Source: Malus domestica
Lineage: Eukaryota > Streptophyta > Magnoliopsida > Rosales > Rosaceae
Direction of reading: 5' to 3'
DNA length: 64,000 nucleotides
Assembly: GCF_042453785.1 (NCBI RefSeq)
Contig: NC_091662.1
Location: forward strand, 1,245,001-1,309,000
Part shown: piece by piece, positions 1 through 10,954 of the stretch
How the letters are laid out: each line of letters opens with the position of its first letter
How positions within the stretch are numbered: the stretch's first letter is position 1
The notes under the pieces: model-generated
What the model was told of the DNA's origin: nothing
Databases searched by the model: none
The model's input: the letters and a program-made list of their open reading frames with translations, nothing else
Made by a program: the position numbers and the translations under genes

Positions 1-1
1 T

Positions 2-76
2 GTTGGTCAGAAGAAAGTCAAGTGGTTCCAGAATCCAGAGATCCTCCAGATACCGAAGACAATGTTTGATCCTTAG
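2..76 (+). CDS. C-terminal end of an unidentified protein
   Basis: An open frame runs in from the window edge and stops at TAG 74-76, giving about 24 residues that end in PKTMFDP. It is rich in Lys, Gln and Ile and is followed at once by a GC-rich repeat. It could be the last exon of a gene lying to the left, but it is too short to place in a family. A chance frame is possible. Confidence 0.2.
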   Translation, partial: VGQKKVKWFQNPEILQIPKTMFDP

Positions 77-235
77 GGGTGCGTTTGGTACGTGGGACGG
101 GACGGGACGGAACGGGACAAGGCGTTCCGTCCCGCGTTTGGTGCGCGAAAAATGGGTGGAACGGGTTGTTCCACGGGACAGATTTTGGGTGTTTTTGCGT
201 CCCACCTCCCCCCTGGAACGGGTGTTTTTGCGTTC
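77..235. repeat. GC-rich repeat, probable end of a DNA transposon
   Basis: The stretch starts with GTGCGTTTGGTACG and has stuttered GGGACGGGACGG units, then the inverse CGTTCCGTCCCG, and twice the phrase GTGTTTTTGCGT. This style is common at ends of plant hAT-like non-autonomous elements. Its right edge coincides with the point where the RPS11 copy breaks off. No paired terminus was found, so the class is an inference. Confidence 0.35.
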
Positions 236-797
236 CACTGGCCGATGGTAACATGATCTCCTTCCTTCACATGGAAGCATGGAGATACGTGTGCCGGGAT
301 GTTGGAATGTCTCTTTTCATATCTTAAGTAAGCGACAAGAAAGAAAAAGATTTCAGAAGAGCAAAGAGGATGGAACTTGTTAATTCTCCAAAATGACAGC
401 CGATACAATAGAAAATGACAAAAAATAAATGCGAACGTTGTACCTCTGATATTTCTTGATATAATGTAGATAAGTCCTTCGAACGATGATTGTTTTGTTC
501 ATCTTAGCACTATGGCAAGTGCCAGCCAAGATGGGGCCCCTCATAGAAACATTTCCAGTGAAAGGGCATTTCTTATCAATGTAAGTCCCTGTAAGATGCA
601 AAAAGCACATGTAGCCATCGTATCAGCAAATACAACACTGCACGTACCCAATACTGAGACAAGAAATAAACAGTACAAATCGCCTCAATTTGGAGTAGAT
701 CAACGAACCGAACATTGGAAATCCCAAAAAACATAAGCATTTTAAGTGATTGATTTGAAATTCGAGTTATTTCACGGACTAACACTCATATATTGCG
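236..797 (-). pseudogene. RPS11: Partial RPS11 (uS17) copy A, exons 4 and 5 only
   Basis: Reading on the minus strand, a 145-bp exon (588-444) starts after CAG and ends CAGAG|GTAC. It encodes a segment starting [14 protein letters not shown] and ending KKYQR, which matches cytosolic 40S protein S11 (uS17). The next exon begins at 322 with [16 protein letters not shown] and reaches VTIGQ, where it is cut off at 236 inside the exon. The whole segment, introns included, is closely similar to 11670-12216. There is no N-terminal part and no C-terminal exon, so this is a genomic (not processed) duplicate fragment. It carries changes such as R-to-P in the RGRILAG motif (RGPILAG here) and cannot make a ribosomal protein. 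Confidence 0.8.
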
Positions 798-1023
798 CCT
801 CTCATCGGTCCGGATTGCTAATGGTTCTCTTTATCTCCGTTAGCCAATTAAGTGATATCTTGATCCAGCTACTTAGGGAACTGTGTGGATATAAGAAGGG
901 CCATCGGATTGTGTTTAGGGAAACTGAGGGGTTCAGATTAGAAGTAGATCAAGAAAAATAAAATTAACCATGAAAATGATGGTGTGTTCTCATAGGAAAG
1001 ATAGAGTTGCTGTAATTCTTTGC

Positions 1024-1135
1024 AACTCAAATACAATGCAAATGGAAAAGTAAAATACAATGCAAATGGAAAAGTTACAGAAATACAATGCATCTATACT
1101 AACTCAAATACAATGCAAATGGAAAAGTTACAGAA
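1024..1135. repeat. Short tandem repeat of about 25 bp
   Basis: The phrase AATACAATGCAAATGGAAAAG occurs three times, with AGTTACAGAAAT between some copies. The rest of 798-1500 shows no coding signal I can support: the frames present are short and of low complexity. Confidence 0.7.
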
Positions 1136-1504
1136 ATCGAATCGACTCGATCAAGAAGGGCCAATCTCTAGTACAAAAATGTATACGAAAAAAAAACCAA
1201 CTTTGATACAATACATACAGGACTCTCAGAAATATCGAATTGACTCGAAATTCGACATACATGGTGAAAATAACTGCATAATTACATCCAATATGTATAA
1301 AAATATCAATCCTTCAGATGAGCATTATAATTTGACACCAAAATCAAAGGCACGAACTGCAATTCAGTGAAGGGTCAAATTGAACACAATCTTCAAAAAC
1401 TCAACTTAGATTCTGAAATTCACAGTCAAGTCAACACAAATCCCCACCCAAGGTTCTTCACCAACCGGCATTTCTTTTAAACTTCACAGTCAAATCAACT
1501 TACT

Positions 1505-1815
1505 AATTGACGTGGGAATGACACCGATAAGATTATTACTGTAAATGAAAAGCTCTTCAAGTGAAGCTAAATTCCCTATCTCCTCAGGCATTTCACCAAA
1601 CACATAATCTAAGGTTGGTCATTTTGCAGAAAGTGGTCAACATTTCTCCATGAAACCTATTTGTGCACAAGTCGAGAATCTCGAGATAATGACAATTTGC
1701 CAAACCCTTAGGGAAAGGACCAGAGAAGAAGTTCTTGGACACATTGAATTCAGTTAAGTAAGGAAGATTACAAATGCTTGGAGACAAAGTGCCAGACAAA
1801 TTAAGTCCATTGCGA
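1505..1815 (-). pseudogene. Leucine-rich repeat fragment of a receptor-like kinase
   Basis: The minus strand encodes consecutive plant LRR units: GTLSPSICNLPYLTEFNVS, then SGPFPKGLANCHYLEILDL, then a unit reading EEIGNLASLEELFIYSNNL followed by GVIP. These match the extracellular LRR (LxxLxLxxNxxxGxIP) of LRR receptor-like kinases. The last unit is in another frame from the first two, and no signal peptide, transmembrane segment or kinase domain is nearby. It is a stranded piece of a gene. Confidence 0.7.
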
Positions 1816-2502
1816 TTTATTGAGATTTACAAATGCTTGGACAACGAGTTCTGTGCGTGGTGGGGGCCATAGCTCACGGTGGGATGAATACAAGCATGAC
1901 AGAGATCTCATACTTCACTGACCAGACAAGAAAAGGTATAAACCCTCGCACTCTCAATATTTTGCTGCCATTTTCGCTCCATCTATGTATTCCAGCCCCA
2001 ATTTCAAACGCGTGTTTTTTCTCTGCTAGGAGACCCGGAACAGCAACCCAGATGCCAAGGCCTTGGCCGGGTTCGAGCAAAAGATGACCCTGACCAGATG
2101 TAATTCATGTGAAATGTTTTTATTTTTTTTAAAATAAATTTTCTAATTTTTAAGTAAGTATAGTATTGAGCATGATTACAAAGTAGTGCCAATCAGTTGA
2201 AAAGGTTGTCGGACCTGTCAGAACCAAGGCACAAATTGTGCCTTGCCATATTAACACAACCCCCATGTTATGCCCAATGACCAAAAGGCACGGCCATATA
2301 TGCATAAATAATATTTTGGTTCTGCACTGTTGCTATTATTATAGAACACATATATTAGTGTCATTAAGTCTCATACGGCACAAATAATTCTGTATGGTGG
2401 CCATTTTTCTTGTAGTGAAATTGCTCAAAAAAAAAACAAAAAAAAATGCAGGTCTGTTAAACATGTGAGATTATTTAACAAGTTCTTTTCTTAACTTCAT
2501 TC
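1816..2502. other. Spacer without recognised gene
   Basis: AT-rich DNA. The phrase TTTACAAATGCTTGGA at 1826 repeats a phrase at about 1768 in the LRR fragment, suggesting a small local duplication. No coding or RNA gene is visible. Confidence 0.5.
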
Positions 2503-2982
2503 TGTTTGAAATGGTACCAGGCATATCGTTTTAGGTTGATAAAGATTGAAACTTTGAGAAAGGGTTTGAAGAAATTTGTTTCTTTCAAGAGAGAGGAGGA
2601 AGAGCAAGAGTCTGTGTATTTTCATATATCTCAAAAGACAAATTACAAAAGACTATATCTTTTTACAGCCGGTCTAAAATCAGATCCTACATCTAGGAAC
2701 CTAGAACTCCTCTCCGACCATAAATGGTTATTGGAGGATATCATCCATCCACTTGGAAGAAGATGGGAAGGCTCAGTCCAATTAACAAGACAAAAGAAAG
2801 AAAAACACCAGCTGTAACTTTCTTAAACTAGTAAAAGAAACTAGCCGTTGAATTTCAATGGCTACTCCTGATTTAGTAAGGTCTTAATTTCTTCACATTT
2901 CTCAGCTCCTTTTTTATTTCATCTGCAGGTTTAGCTTCTGCAGGGTAACTTCTAAAGCAAGAATGCAGCTTAATTCTCAACA
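2503..2982 (-). repeat. 3' LTR of Copia element 1
   Basis: 480 bp, identical to 7289-7768 except at about 2838 and 2851. The pol frame ends about 12 bases inside it. The frame of about 100 codons seen in both LTRs on the plus strand is a by-product of LTR duplication, not evidence for a gene. Confidence 0.95.
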
Positions 2983-5900
2983 GCCTCTCCTAAGCTGCTT
3001 ACTGGCTTTACTCCTAACTTCATCCTCAAGTAATTGAATCGATCTTTAGGCAAAGCTTTTGTAAATATATCTGCCAACTGCTCTTCACTTCTGCAGTACT
3101 TCACATCAATGGATCCTTGCTGCAATGCTTCTCAAATAAAATGATATTTCCTGTTTATGTGTCTGGTTCTCTGATGAAAAACCGGATTTTTGACCATCGA
3201 TATTGCAGACATGTTATCACAAAACAATGGTGTTGCATCAGCTTGCAATTCACCAAAATCATCCAAAACAAATCTTAGCTAGATGGCTTGAGCTGTTGCT
3301 CCTGCTGCTGAGACATACTCTGCTTCTGCAGTTGACAATGCAACTGTGTTTTGCCTGACTGAGGCCCATGAAAAAACACCACTTCCAAAACTAAATGCAT
3401 ATCCAGATGTGCTTCTACTGTCATCTTCACTTCCAGCCCAATCTGAGTCACAAAATCCAATCAAAACAGCATCCTTGTCCCTTGTAAATTCAATGCCATA
3501 GCTGAGAGTACCTTGAATGTATCTGAGAACTCTTTTAGCTATTCCCATGTGCTTCTTCGTGGGACCATGCATGAACCTTGATAGCAAACTGGCTGCATAC
3601 ATTATATCAGGCCTAGTTGTAGTTAAATATAGCAAACTGCCAACTATTTTCCTGAACAACCCTTCATCGGTCAACTCACTTCCATCAACTTTCTTCAGTT
3701 TCTCACCTGTTGGTAGAGGTATTGTCACTGACTTACAATCCTCCAGACCAAACTTTACAAGTAAGGACTTTGCATATTTGCTTTGATGAATAAAAACCCC
3801 TCTTTCAGTTTGTAGAACTCCCATTCCCAAGAAATGATGTAAGAGTCCTAAGTCAGTCATCTCATATTTCTGCATCATGTCTCTTTTAAACTCACTGAGC
3901 AGTGTATTGCTACCTCCAGTGTATACTATATCATCAACATATATAGAGACTATGATCATATTTCCTTCATCATCAGTTCTAGTGTATAAGGTAGCCTCAC
4001 TTATGCTTCTTTTGAAATTGCAGTTTGTGAGATAAGTGTCAATCTCACTGTACCAGGCTCTAGGAGCCTGCTTCAAACCATAGAGAGCCTTCTTCAACTT
4101 ATAGACCTTGTGACTTGCATTTTTGACTTCAAAACCCTCGGGTTGCTCAGTGTAAACTTCCTCCTCAAGCACTCCATTTAAGAAGGCTGACTTAACATCT
4201 AGTTGGAACAATTTCCAACCCTTTTGTGCTGCAAGTGCAATCAAAGTTCGAATTGTATCCAACCTTGCCACTGGGGCAAAGGTTTCATTATAGTCAATAC
4301 CAGGTTTCTGAGCATACCCTTTTGCCACAAGTCTAGCCTTGTGTTTTTGAACTGATCCATCGAGATTCAGTTTGGTTTTGAACACCCATTTGACTCCTAT
4401 GACAGGCTTGTCTGCAGGTCTTTCCACAAGCTCCCAAGTTCCATTTTTCTCAATAGTTTCAATCTCAGCATCCATTGCTTCCTTCCATGCATTGTCTTCA
4501 ATAGCTTCATGATAGGTTTCAGGCTCAATGATGGTCATATGACATCTTGCATAAATGCCATCCAAGTTTCTCAGCTTTACTGGTGTATTGCTTGGTGTTG
4601 AGCCTTGACTTGTATTGGCAATGTTGCTTCCAGGAACATGTTCATCATCTGAGATTAATTGAGTAGGATTTGGAGAGTCAATGCTGTGAGTTTCATGAGA
4701 GGATTCTTCCATTTCTGTTATCTCAGTGTTTTCATTTCCAATGTTGAGAGGCATGTAGACATCTTCATCTTGTTTGTTTTCCCAATTCCAGGTCTTATAC
4801 TCATCAAACACTACACTTCTTGAGAGAATAATCTTCTCTGTTTGAAGATTATAAATCTTGTAACCTTTCTCACAACTGCCATACCCCATAAAGATCCCCT
4901 TGCTTGCTTTGTCATCAAATTTCTGTCTCAGATTTGATGGAATGTGGCTGTAACAAATACTTCCAAACACTCTCAAATGTTTTACACCTGGTTTTCTCCC
5001 TGTGAAAGCTTCAAATGGTGTTTTACCCTTCACTGAGATTGTAGGACACCTATTCTGCAAGTATACTGCAGTTCCAACTGCTTCAGCCCAAAAAATCACA
5101 GGAATATTCTTCTCAGCCATCATTGATCTAGCCATTTCACAAATAGTTCTATTTCTTCTCTCAGCAACTCCATTTTGTTGAGGGGAGTATGCAATTGTTA
5201 ATTGTCTCTCCATTCCAATGTTAGAACAGAAATTCAAGAATTCATGTGAGGTATATTCACCTCCTCTGTCACTTCTCAGCTTCTTAAGCTTGAAACCACT
5301 TTGTAGCTCAACAAAGGCTTTAAATTTCTTAAACACATTGAACACATCAGATTTGTTCCTTAGGAAATACACCCAACACATTCTTGAGAAGTCATCTATG
5401 AATGTTATGAAATATCTGTTACCACCAACAGATTCATTCTGCATTGGTCCACAAACATCAGTGTATACCAGTTCTAATGGTTGACTAGCTCTCCACACTT
5501 TCTCCTTATCAAATGGTTCTATATGCATTTTCCCAGAAACACAACTCTCACAAACTTCCTTCATCTCAGATAATGCAGGCAGCCCAAGCACCAATCCTTC
5601 TTTTTGCATCCTTTTTAGACTGTTAAAGTTCAAGTGACCAAGCCTTTTATGCCAGATCCTTGACTCTTCTTCAATTGAGGCTTTTCTAGCAACTGCATTT
5701 ATAGATTCAAAGGACAATGGAAAACATCTGTTCCCTGTCATAATCACCTTTGCTACCACATTTTCAAGATTTCTATCATCAAATATCACAGCCATGTTGC
5801 CACCAAATAGAACATAATAACCGTGTTCCATCATTTGACCAACACTTAACAGATTTTCATCTAATCCTGGAACTAGCAGCACTTCATTTATGTATCTTTT

Positions 5901-6488
5901 CCCTCTTCTTGTCTCAATTACAAGTGTTCCTTTTCCTGTGGCTTGAACAAGATCACCAGTACCCATTTTTACTTTGCAGGTCACAGATTTATCAAGATTG
6001 ATCAATAAGGACTCTTGAGAGGTCATGTGGTTGCTACATGCACTGTCCACAAACCACACTGACTTGCTTAATGCAATTGAACTTGCACGACAAGCATAGA
6101 ACATGGTTGCTGTGACTGCATCTTCTTCCTTTGCACAGTTTGCAACTTGTTTACCGTTGTCACAATCCTTAGTTAAATGACCAAATCGATTACACCTTCC
6201 ACACTTGGCTTTTCCTTTGTATCTGCACACACCAAAATGGTATTTTTCACAGACTTGACACTGAGGTTTCACATTTCCTTGGCTGCCACTTGATTGCCTG
6301 TTGTGTGTAGAAAATTTGTTGTTCCAGCCACTTCCACTTCCATTATTCCAGGTGTTTTGAGACCAGTTCTTACCCTTCTTATACTGACCCCATTTTGGGT
6401 TTGTCTTATACTGATTCCCTTTGACACTTCCATTCCCATTTCCATTTCCTCCGACTTTAAGGCTACTGAAAGCTCTCTCAGTACCTGT
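2970..6488 (-). pseudogene. Copia element 1 pol region with nonsense codons
   Basis: In one frame it encodes a CCHC zinc knuckle (CGRCNRFGHLTKDC), an aspartic protease core (WFVDSACSNHMT), a GAG-pre-integrase zinc region (HKRLGHLNF, CESCVSGKMH), the integrase catalytic triad contexts (YTDVCGP, SDRGGEY, NGVAERRNR), a reverse transcriptase with YVDD near 3940, and RNase H (STAEAEY). The frame is open from just after the gag stop to a TAG at 3279-3281. The homologous tail continues in the same frame past a TGA at 3132-3134 and ends TAA 2970-2972 in the LTR. The TAG replaces a likely Trp and the TGA a likely Arg in RNase H. Catalytic residues upstream look intact. Confidence 0.92.
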
Positions 6489-7181
6489 TTATTTCTCTCT
6501 TTCATCATGTAGGTCTTCTCTTTTATCATAGACCTTCACTGAAGCTAAGACTTCCTCAACTCTAATAGTGTCCAGATCTCTGGTTTCTTCAATGATTGAC
6601 ACTATAGACTTATATCTCCTACCTAGACTCATCAACAACTTTTGAACAATTCTTTTCTCTGTTACATCTTCTCCTAGAGATTTCAAGTTGTTTACTATTT
6701 CAAAGAACCGAGCCAGGTAGTCATCCAAAGATTCAACATCATTCATCCTTAGATATTCAAAATCAGCTCTAATGGCTTGTAATTTCACAGCTCTTACCTT
6801 TTTATCTCCTCTAAACTCTCTTCTCAGGATTTCCCAGGCACCCTTTGCAGTCTTCTCATTTCGGATTCTGGGAAAAAGTTCATCAGTGATTGCTCCTTGA
6901 ATGAGGCTTAGAGCCTTGGCATTCTTGATCTTTTCCTCCTTTGAAACAACTGGTTTTTCAACTGGAATATGCTCTGACTCGCTTTCTTCTTCTTCCTCAG
7001 AGGTTTCCTCTCTGGTTGTTTGTTGTCCAGCAAGACCAACTTCAACCACATCCCATAAGTCGTAAGCTATGAGAATGGTTTCCATTTTTACGGACCAAAA
7101 ATCGTAGTTTGATCCATTAAATTGTGGTGTTCGTAAATCACCACCGGAGGAGCTTGATCCAGCCATCTTCTCAGGTAGCAC
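6489..7181 (-). CDS. Copia element 1 gag
   Basis: About 230 residues beginning MLPEKMAGSSSSGG, with a second Met at 7166 that is an equally good start. The features FNGSNYDFWSVKMETIL, KGAWEILRREF and RRYKSIVSIIEE are typical of the UBN2/gag domain of plant Copia elements. It ends at TAA 6489-6491. The same frame stays open after that codon through a Gly/Asn-rich linker into the zinc knuckle and protease, so a single stop separates gag from pol. Whether that is a mutation or a suppressed stop cannot be told here. Confidence 0.9.
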   Translation of the reverse strand: MLPEKMAGSSSSGGDLRTPQFNGSNYDFWSVKMETILIAYDLWDVVEVGLAGQQTTREETSEEEEESESEHIPVEKPVVSKEEKIKNAKALSLIQGAITDELFPRIRNEKTAKGAWEILRREFRGDKKVRAVKLQAIRADFEYLRMNDVESLDDYLARFFEIVNNLKSLGEDVTEKRIVQKLLMSLGRRYKSIVSIIEETRDLDTIRVEEVLASVKVYDKREDLHDEREK

Positions 7182-7274
7182 AGCACGAATGGTTATAAAG
7201 GTACCACCTTTAACCCTTTCTGAATTTTTTTTTTATCTTCACAGAATCACGTCCCTTCTTCGAAATCAGAACCG

Positions 7275-7288
7275 GAGCTCTGATACCA
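7275..7288 (-). promoter_or_regulatory. Primer binding site of Copia element 1
   Basis: TGGTATCAGAGCTC on the minus strand, immediately inside the 5' LTR. It is complementary to the 3' end of plant initiator Met-tRNA and primes minus-strand DNA synthesis. Confidence 0.9.
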
Positions 7289-7768
7289 TGTTTGAAATGG
7301 TACCAGGCATATCGTTTTAGGTTGATAAAGATTGAAACTTTGAGAAAGGGTTTGAAGAAATTTGTTTCTTTCAAGAGAGAGGAGGAAGAGCAAGAGTCTG
7401 TGTATTTTCATATATCTCAAAAGACAAATTACAAAAGACTATATCTTTTTACAGCCGGTCTAAAATCAGATCCTACATCTAGGAACCTAGAACTCCTCTC
7501 CGACCATAAATGGTTATTGGAGGATATCATCCATCCACTTGGAAGAAGATGGGAAGGCTCAGTCCAATTAACAAGACAAAAGAAAGAAAAACACCAGCTG
7601 TAACTTTCTTAAACTAGTAAAAGACACTAGCCGTTAAATTTCAATGGCTACTCCTGATTTAGTAAGGTCTTAATTTCTTCACATTTCTCAGCTCCTTTTT
7701 TATTTCATCTGCAGGTTTAGCTTCTGCAGGGTAACTTCTAAAGCAAGAATGCAGCTTAATTCTCAACA
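7289..7768 (-). repeat. 5' LTR of Copia element 1
   Basis: 480 bp, copy of 2503-2982. It should carry the element promoter, but I could not place a convincing TATA box by eye. Confidence 0.95.
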
Positions 7769-7881
7769 CATTCATCAGAATTCGGAACTCATTAACAAGT
7801 TTTCAAATTTCAGAACATTCATTTCTAGCTATACGGAGGAGTAATGATTTGTGAACCAATGTGTATCAGGTTATATACAAG

Positions 7882-9671
7882 CTAGTAGGTGCTCGCTACC
7901 CATTGCTGCATTCTAGCTAATAGTGAAGGTATGATCATCTTCTTACACAGTGATCCTGCAGACTGGTCAAGTAGAGGAAGCTGCTTTATATTCTGATGAG
8001 GACCGTCCCCAACAATTCTGTGCCAATAGAAGGGTTTTTCTTCGTGCATCAGATGTCCATTGTACATCAAGGAATACCCCTGTGGCAGAGGCTCGTGCTG
8101 GACCTTCTGTATCAGCAAGTTCCTCAGCATCCTTACATCATCTGTTACTTGCACAGGCACTTCAATTATCTGATTTGTCCCTGCAAACTCCACCTTCATT
8201 GTAGTCAATTCTGCAGAACTTGGAACCACATGTAAAATATCTTCTTCACGAATATTGTAGGAACTGAGGGACCTGTTTACATTACTGAGTTGGAACAACA
8301 ATCCAGTGCTTTTCTGTTCATGGAACAGGTTCCAGAAGATACGTGCTGGAACGTTGAAATCCAAATGGTGTTCTGAAACTATACTCTTCAACACTTCCAC
8401 GGTAGCTCCCGGGTGCACTTGCACCGGAACTTTGCTGTCACACCCACGCTGAGCCACCCAAACGTTTAGGTTGGCATTTATGTTGTAGGGCATTGCAGGA
8501 GACTGCTCCTGTGTAAGAACCTGTACGGCTTCCCCCTCTAGTCGAACGCCGTTCCACGAATATGACTGGCTATCGTCCATGACTGATTTGTTGTGGGCAA
8601 ACAAATAGAAATTTGGAATTTCATTTGCAGGAAACAGTGATGGTAGCATTTGTCTCAATCCCTCGACTTTGTCCAGTCTATCTACTACCACCTCCATGGA
8701 ATTTCCTCCTGCATTCAGCATTACATTTAGCCTCAGCGTACGTGCAGCGGTAGCCTTCCTAGACTTCCGTGCATTTGGAAGCACTTCACTAGGCTCCCTA
8801 GACTTCCGTGCTTTTGGAAGCAGAGCTGACGAAGTCGTGCTGGCTATCACTTCTGCAGCTGAAGTTGTGACGGTTGGCAGTGCAACTGTGTCTGTCACTT
8901 CTGGCACTGCAACTGTGGCTGTTGGCACTGTAGCTGTGGCTGTGTCTGTCACTTGTGCAGCTGCAGCTGTGGCTGTTGCCAATGTCGCATCTGCAGTTGA
9001 AGGTGCAACGGGTTCTGGTGAGTCTGGACATGTAAGCTCGATTCTTATGGGTGAAGGCGATACAAGTGACTCAACGACTTCTCTCTCATCGTCCGCAAGG
9101 ATGCAAGAGTCGAGCGACAGGACTTGCCTAGCAATGGGCAGGCCTAGCATTTCCTGTATCTTTTTCTTCAGGATACCCACTGTGGCTTGAGTGGGCAATG
9201 CTACAGTACGCTGTTGACTTATTCCTCCGATCACACCGAAGACGATAACCCTAATTATAAAGAGAGAGAGAGAGAGAGAAAGATTACAAGAAAACCCATG
9301 TGATTTGTGGTTCGCAAGAAAGAAAGAGAAAGACATTGAATAAATATGTAAAGAAAACCAAGAAACATCAAAGAATCAATCAAGATTCATATACACATAA
9401 AATTGTACTTACTCTATCGTCTCATTTTTACCCTCGGGATTTGATGCTTCTTCGTTAAATGGATCATAGTCATAATTGAGCCAGGAATCCACCCTAAATT
9501 CGAGAAAACAATGGCCAGAAGAAGAAACCCATAAGCAGGAAGCATAAGTACAAAACAGCGAGAGTAATTAAAAAGACAAACAGTGAAAGTAATTAAAAAG
9601 ACAGTAAATATTAAAGCATTGGCTCGTACTGTTTGATTTCTTCATTTAAATTTGTCATATTACCAAGAGAC
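7882..9671 (-). CDS. Protein with multiple ubiquitin-like domains
   Basis: Main exon 9250-7882, joined to an exon at 9493-9413 (VDSWLNYDYDPFNEE) and one at 9671-9630 (SLGNMTNLNEEIKQ). All junctions have AG/GT borders and the phases agree (joined text NETIEVIVFGVIGG). The continuation upstream of 9250, which reads MSFSFFLANHK, is therefore intron. The main exon holds an N-terminal ubiquitin-like fold (VGILKKKIQEMLGLP), an Ala/Thr/Val-rich low-complexity linker with a doubled ARKSR motif, and three further beta-grasp-like segments (starting RTLRLNVML, NLNVWVAQR and TTMKVEFAG). The first fold resembles the ubiquitin-like tail of splicing factor SF3A1. The upstream end is not resolved: exons beyond 9671 probably exist. 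Function unknown; it may be an adaptor. Confidence 0.7.
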
Positions 9672-9890
9672 CTGAAAAGAAAGCAAAGCAATCAAGCATG
9701 CATGCGAAAAAGTTGAAGAAAAGAAAGCATGCATGCATGCAAAAAGTTAGAAAGATGTAGGAATGAAAAGGATTAGTTGCATACCTGGGAAATCTAAGCG
9801 AAAAAGTTGAAGAAAGAAAGCATGCATGCAAAAAGTTGAAAAGATCTAGGAAATGGAAAAACATTAATGGCGTACCTGGGAAATCTCAGG
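9672..9890. repeat. Tandem duplication spanning a candidate exon end
   Basis: Two imperfect copies of about 100 bp, each with AAAAAGTTGAAGAAA, runs of GCATGCATGC and the phrase CCTGGGAAATCT. On the minus strand each copy ends GATTTCCCAG|GTA(T/C)GC, a good 5' splice site. The upstream gene therefore has two alternative donor copies here. Confidence 0.6.
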
Positions 9891-9899
9891 GCCGGGCAA

Positions 9900-10950
9900 G
9901 CAGAAAGCAAGATAAAACAGAGTCTTGGTAAAATTTCTTCGTTTTAGTACTCCTCTCCGTCCGGTTTTCCTGCTAGCCTTCTTGTTGCTGTTATAAAATA
10001 GAAAGTTTCAAACAAAGTTTGATCAATTTATTTGTTATAATCATTTTATACATTTTTTTTCTTGTCACCCTTCATTACAAACGAAATTACAACTCTGTGA
10101 CTAAGGAAATGGAAAGGAGGATTAGGATTGTTCTTGCTGACGTCAGCCACGAGGTAATTTTTTATTTTTTATTTTTTTGCGCCAAACGTGTACACTTTAC
10201 GCCACATGAGAGGGAGAGTGACTGATAATAATCGACGGACAGGTCCTGTCACGATGGTCAGCTGTAATTCCAAATACTAGTCCAATTTAGATGCCGACGA
10301 TGATTTGGCTTTTAAAGATGAGAAGGACGATTTGAGAGTGAATCCGTCATTAATTAATTACTCTTGTTACTGTTCTCCAATAGGCTCTTTCGGGTTCAGG
10401 TTTGAATGAAAAAAAAATCCACATGGCAAGTTTTTTATTATCCAATTCTAACACTTAATTTAATCCATCGACCCTCATTTTTTTGTAAATAAAATTAAAA
10501 AAGGTAAAAAAAATCCTTTTTTTTTTCAAAAATGTCCAACGGCTAGTTTTCTCCTCCAATTTTTCTCATCCTCACACCAAAATTCTATATGATCTTTCCC
10601 TAGATATGCATCAACCTATTAAAATATTATAAGATATCAATGGTGCGAGTTATAACACTACTTGAAATATACATAAATATATCAAAGTTTGTATTTAACC
10701 CTCTAAACGAAGTAAAACGCCTAAATTCATCTTTTATTCGGGCTCAAGCATCGAACGATACTATTTATTGAAAATCAAGGTTCTAAAAAGCGTTAGGCGC
10801 TAGTCCGGCGTTGGGGAGGAGCCTTTTAAAGTTTAATTAACTCTATTATTCAACACAGAAATAAATGGACACACGGCACAATTATATATAGCCTAGTTAA
10901 TAAAATCTCATCCATTGAATATTTTTTAATAATTGAATTACAAAAAATAG
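9900..10950. other. Spacer without recognised gene
   Basis: AT-rich DNA, probably including the 5' flank of the ubiquitin-like gene. No coding region, tRNA or clear element boundary is visible. Confidence 0.5.
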
Positions 10951-10954
10951 TGAA

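Larger units (their letters stand above)
2503..7768 (-). mobile_element. Ty1/Copia LTR retrotransposon 1 (young)
   Basis: A complete element in minus orientation. Two 480-bp LTRs (2503-2982 and 7289-7768) begin TGTTGAGA and end TCAAACA on the coding strand. They differ at only two positions by eye. The 5-bp target duplication CATTC flanks it at 2498-2502 and 7769-7773. A primer binding site TGGTATCAGAGCTC lies directly after the 5' LTR, complementary to initiator Met-tRNA as usual in Copia. The order gag, protease, integrase, reverse transcriptase, RNase H marks Ty1/Copia. Gag and pol share one frame from 7181 to 2970, broken by three stop codons, so the copy is not autonomous as it stands. 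Confidence 0.97.

Noticed and set aside
2506..2817. A frame of about 100 codons present twice (also 7292-7603)
   Set aside because: It lies wholly inside the two LTRs of Copia element 1. Its perfect repetition follows from LTR identity, not protein selection.
8669..9190. 173-codon plus-strand frame rich in Ser/Val/Ala
   Set aside because: Antisense shadow of the low-complexity linker of the ubiquitin-like gene.
9251..9336. N-terminal extension MSFSFFLANHK to the ubiquitin-like gene
   Set aside because: An AG acceptor at 9251 and a phase-matched upstream exon at 9413-9493 give a better protein (IEVIVFGV start of the fold). The extension is intron with a GA repeat.
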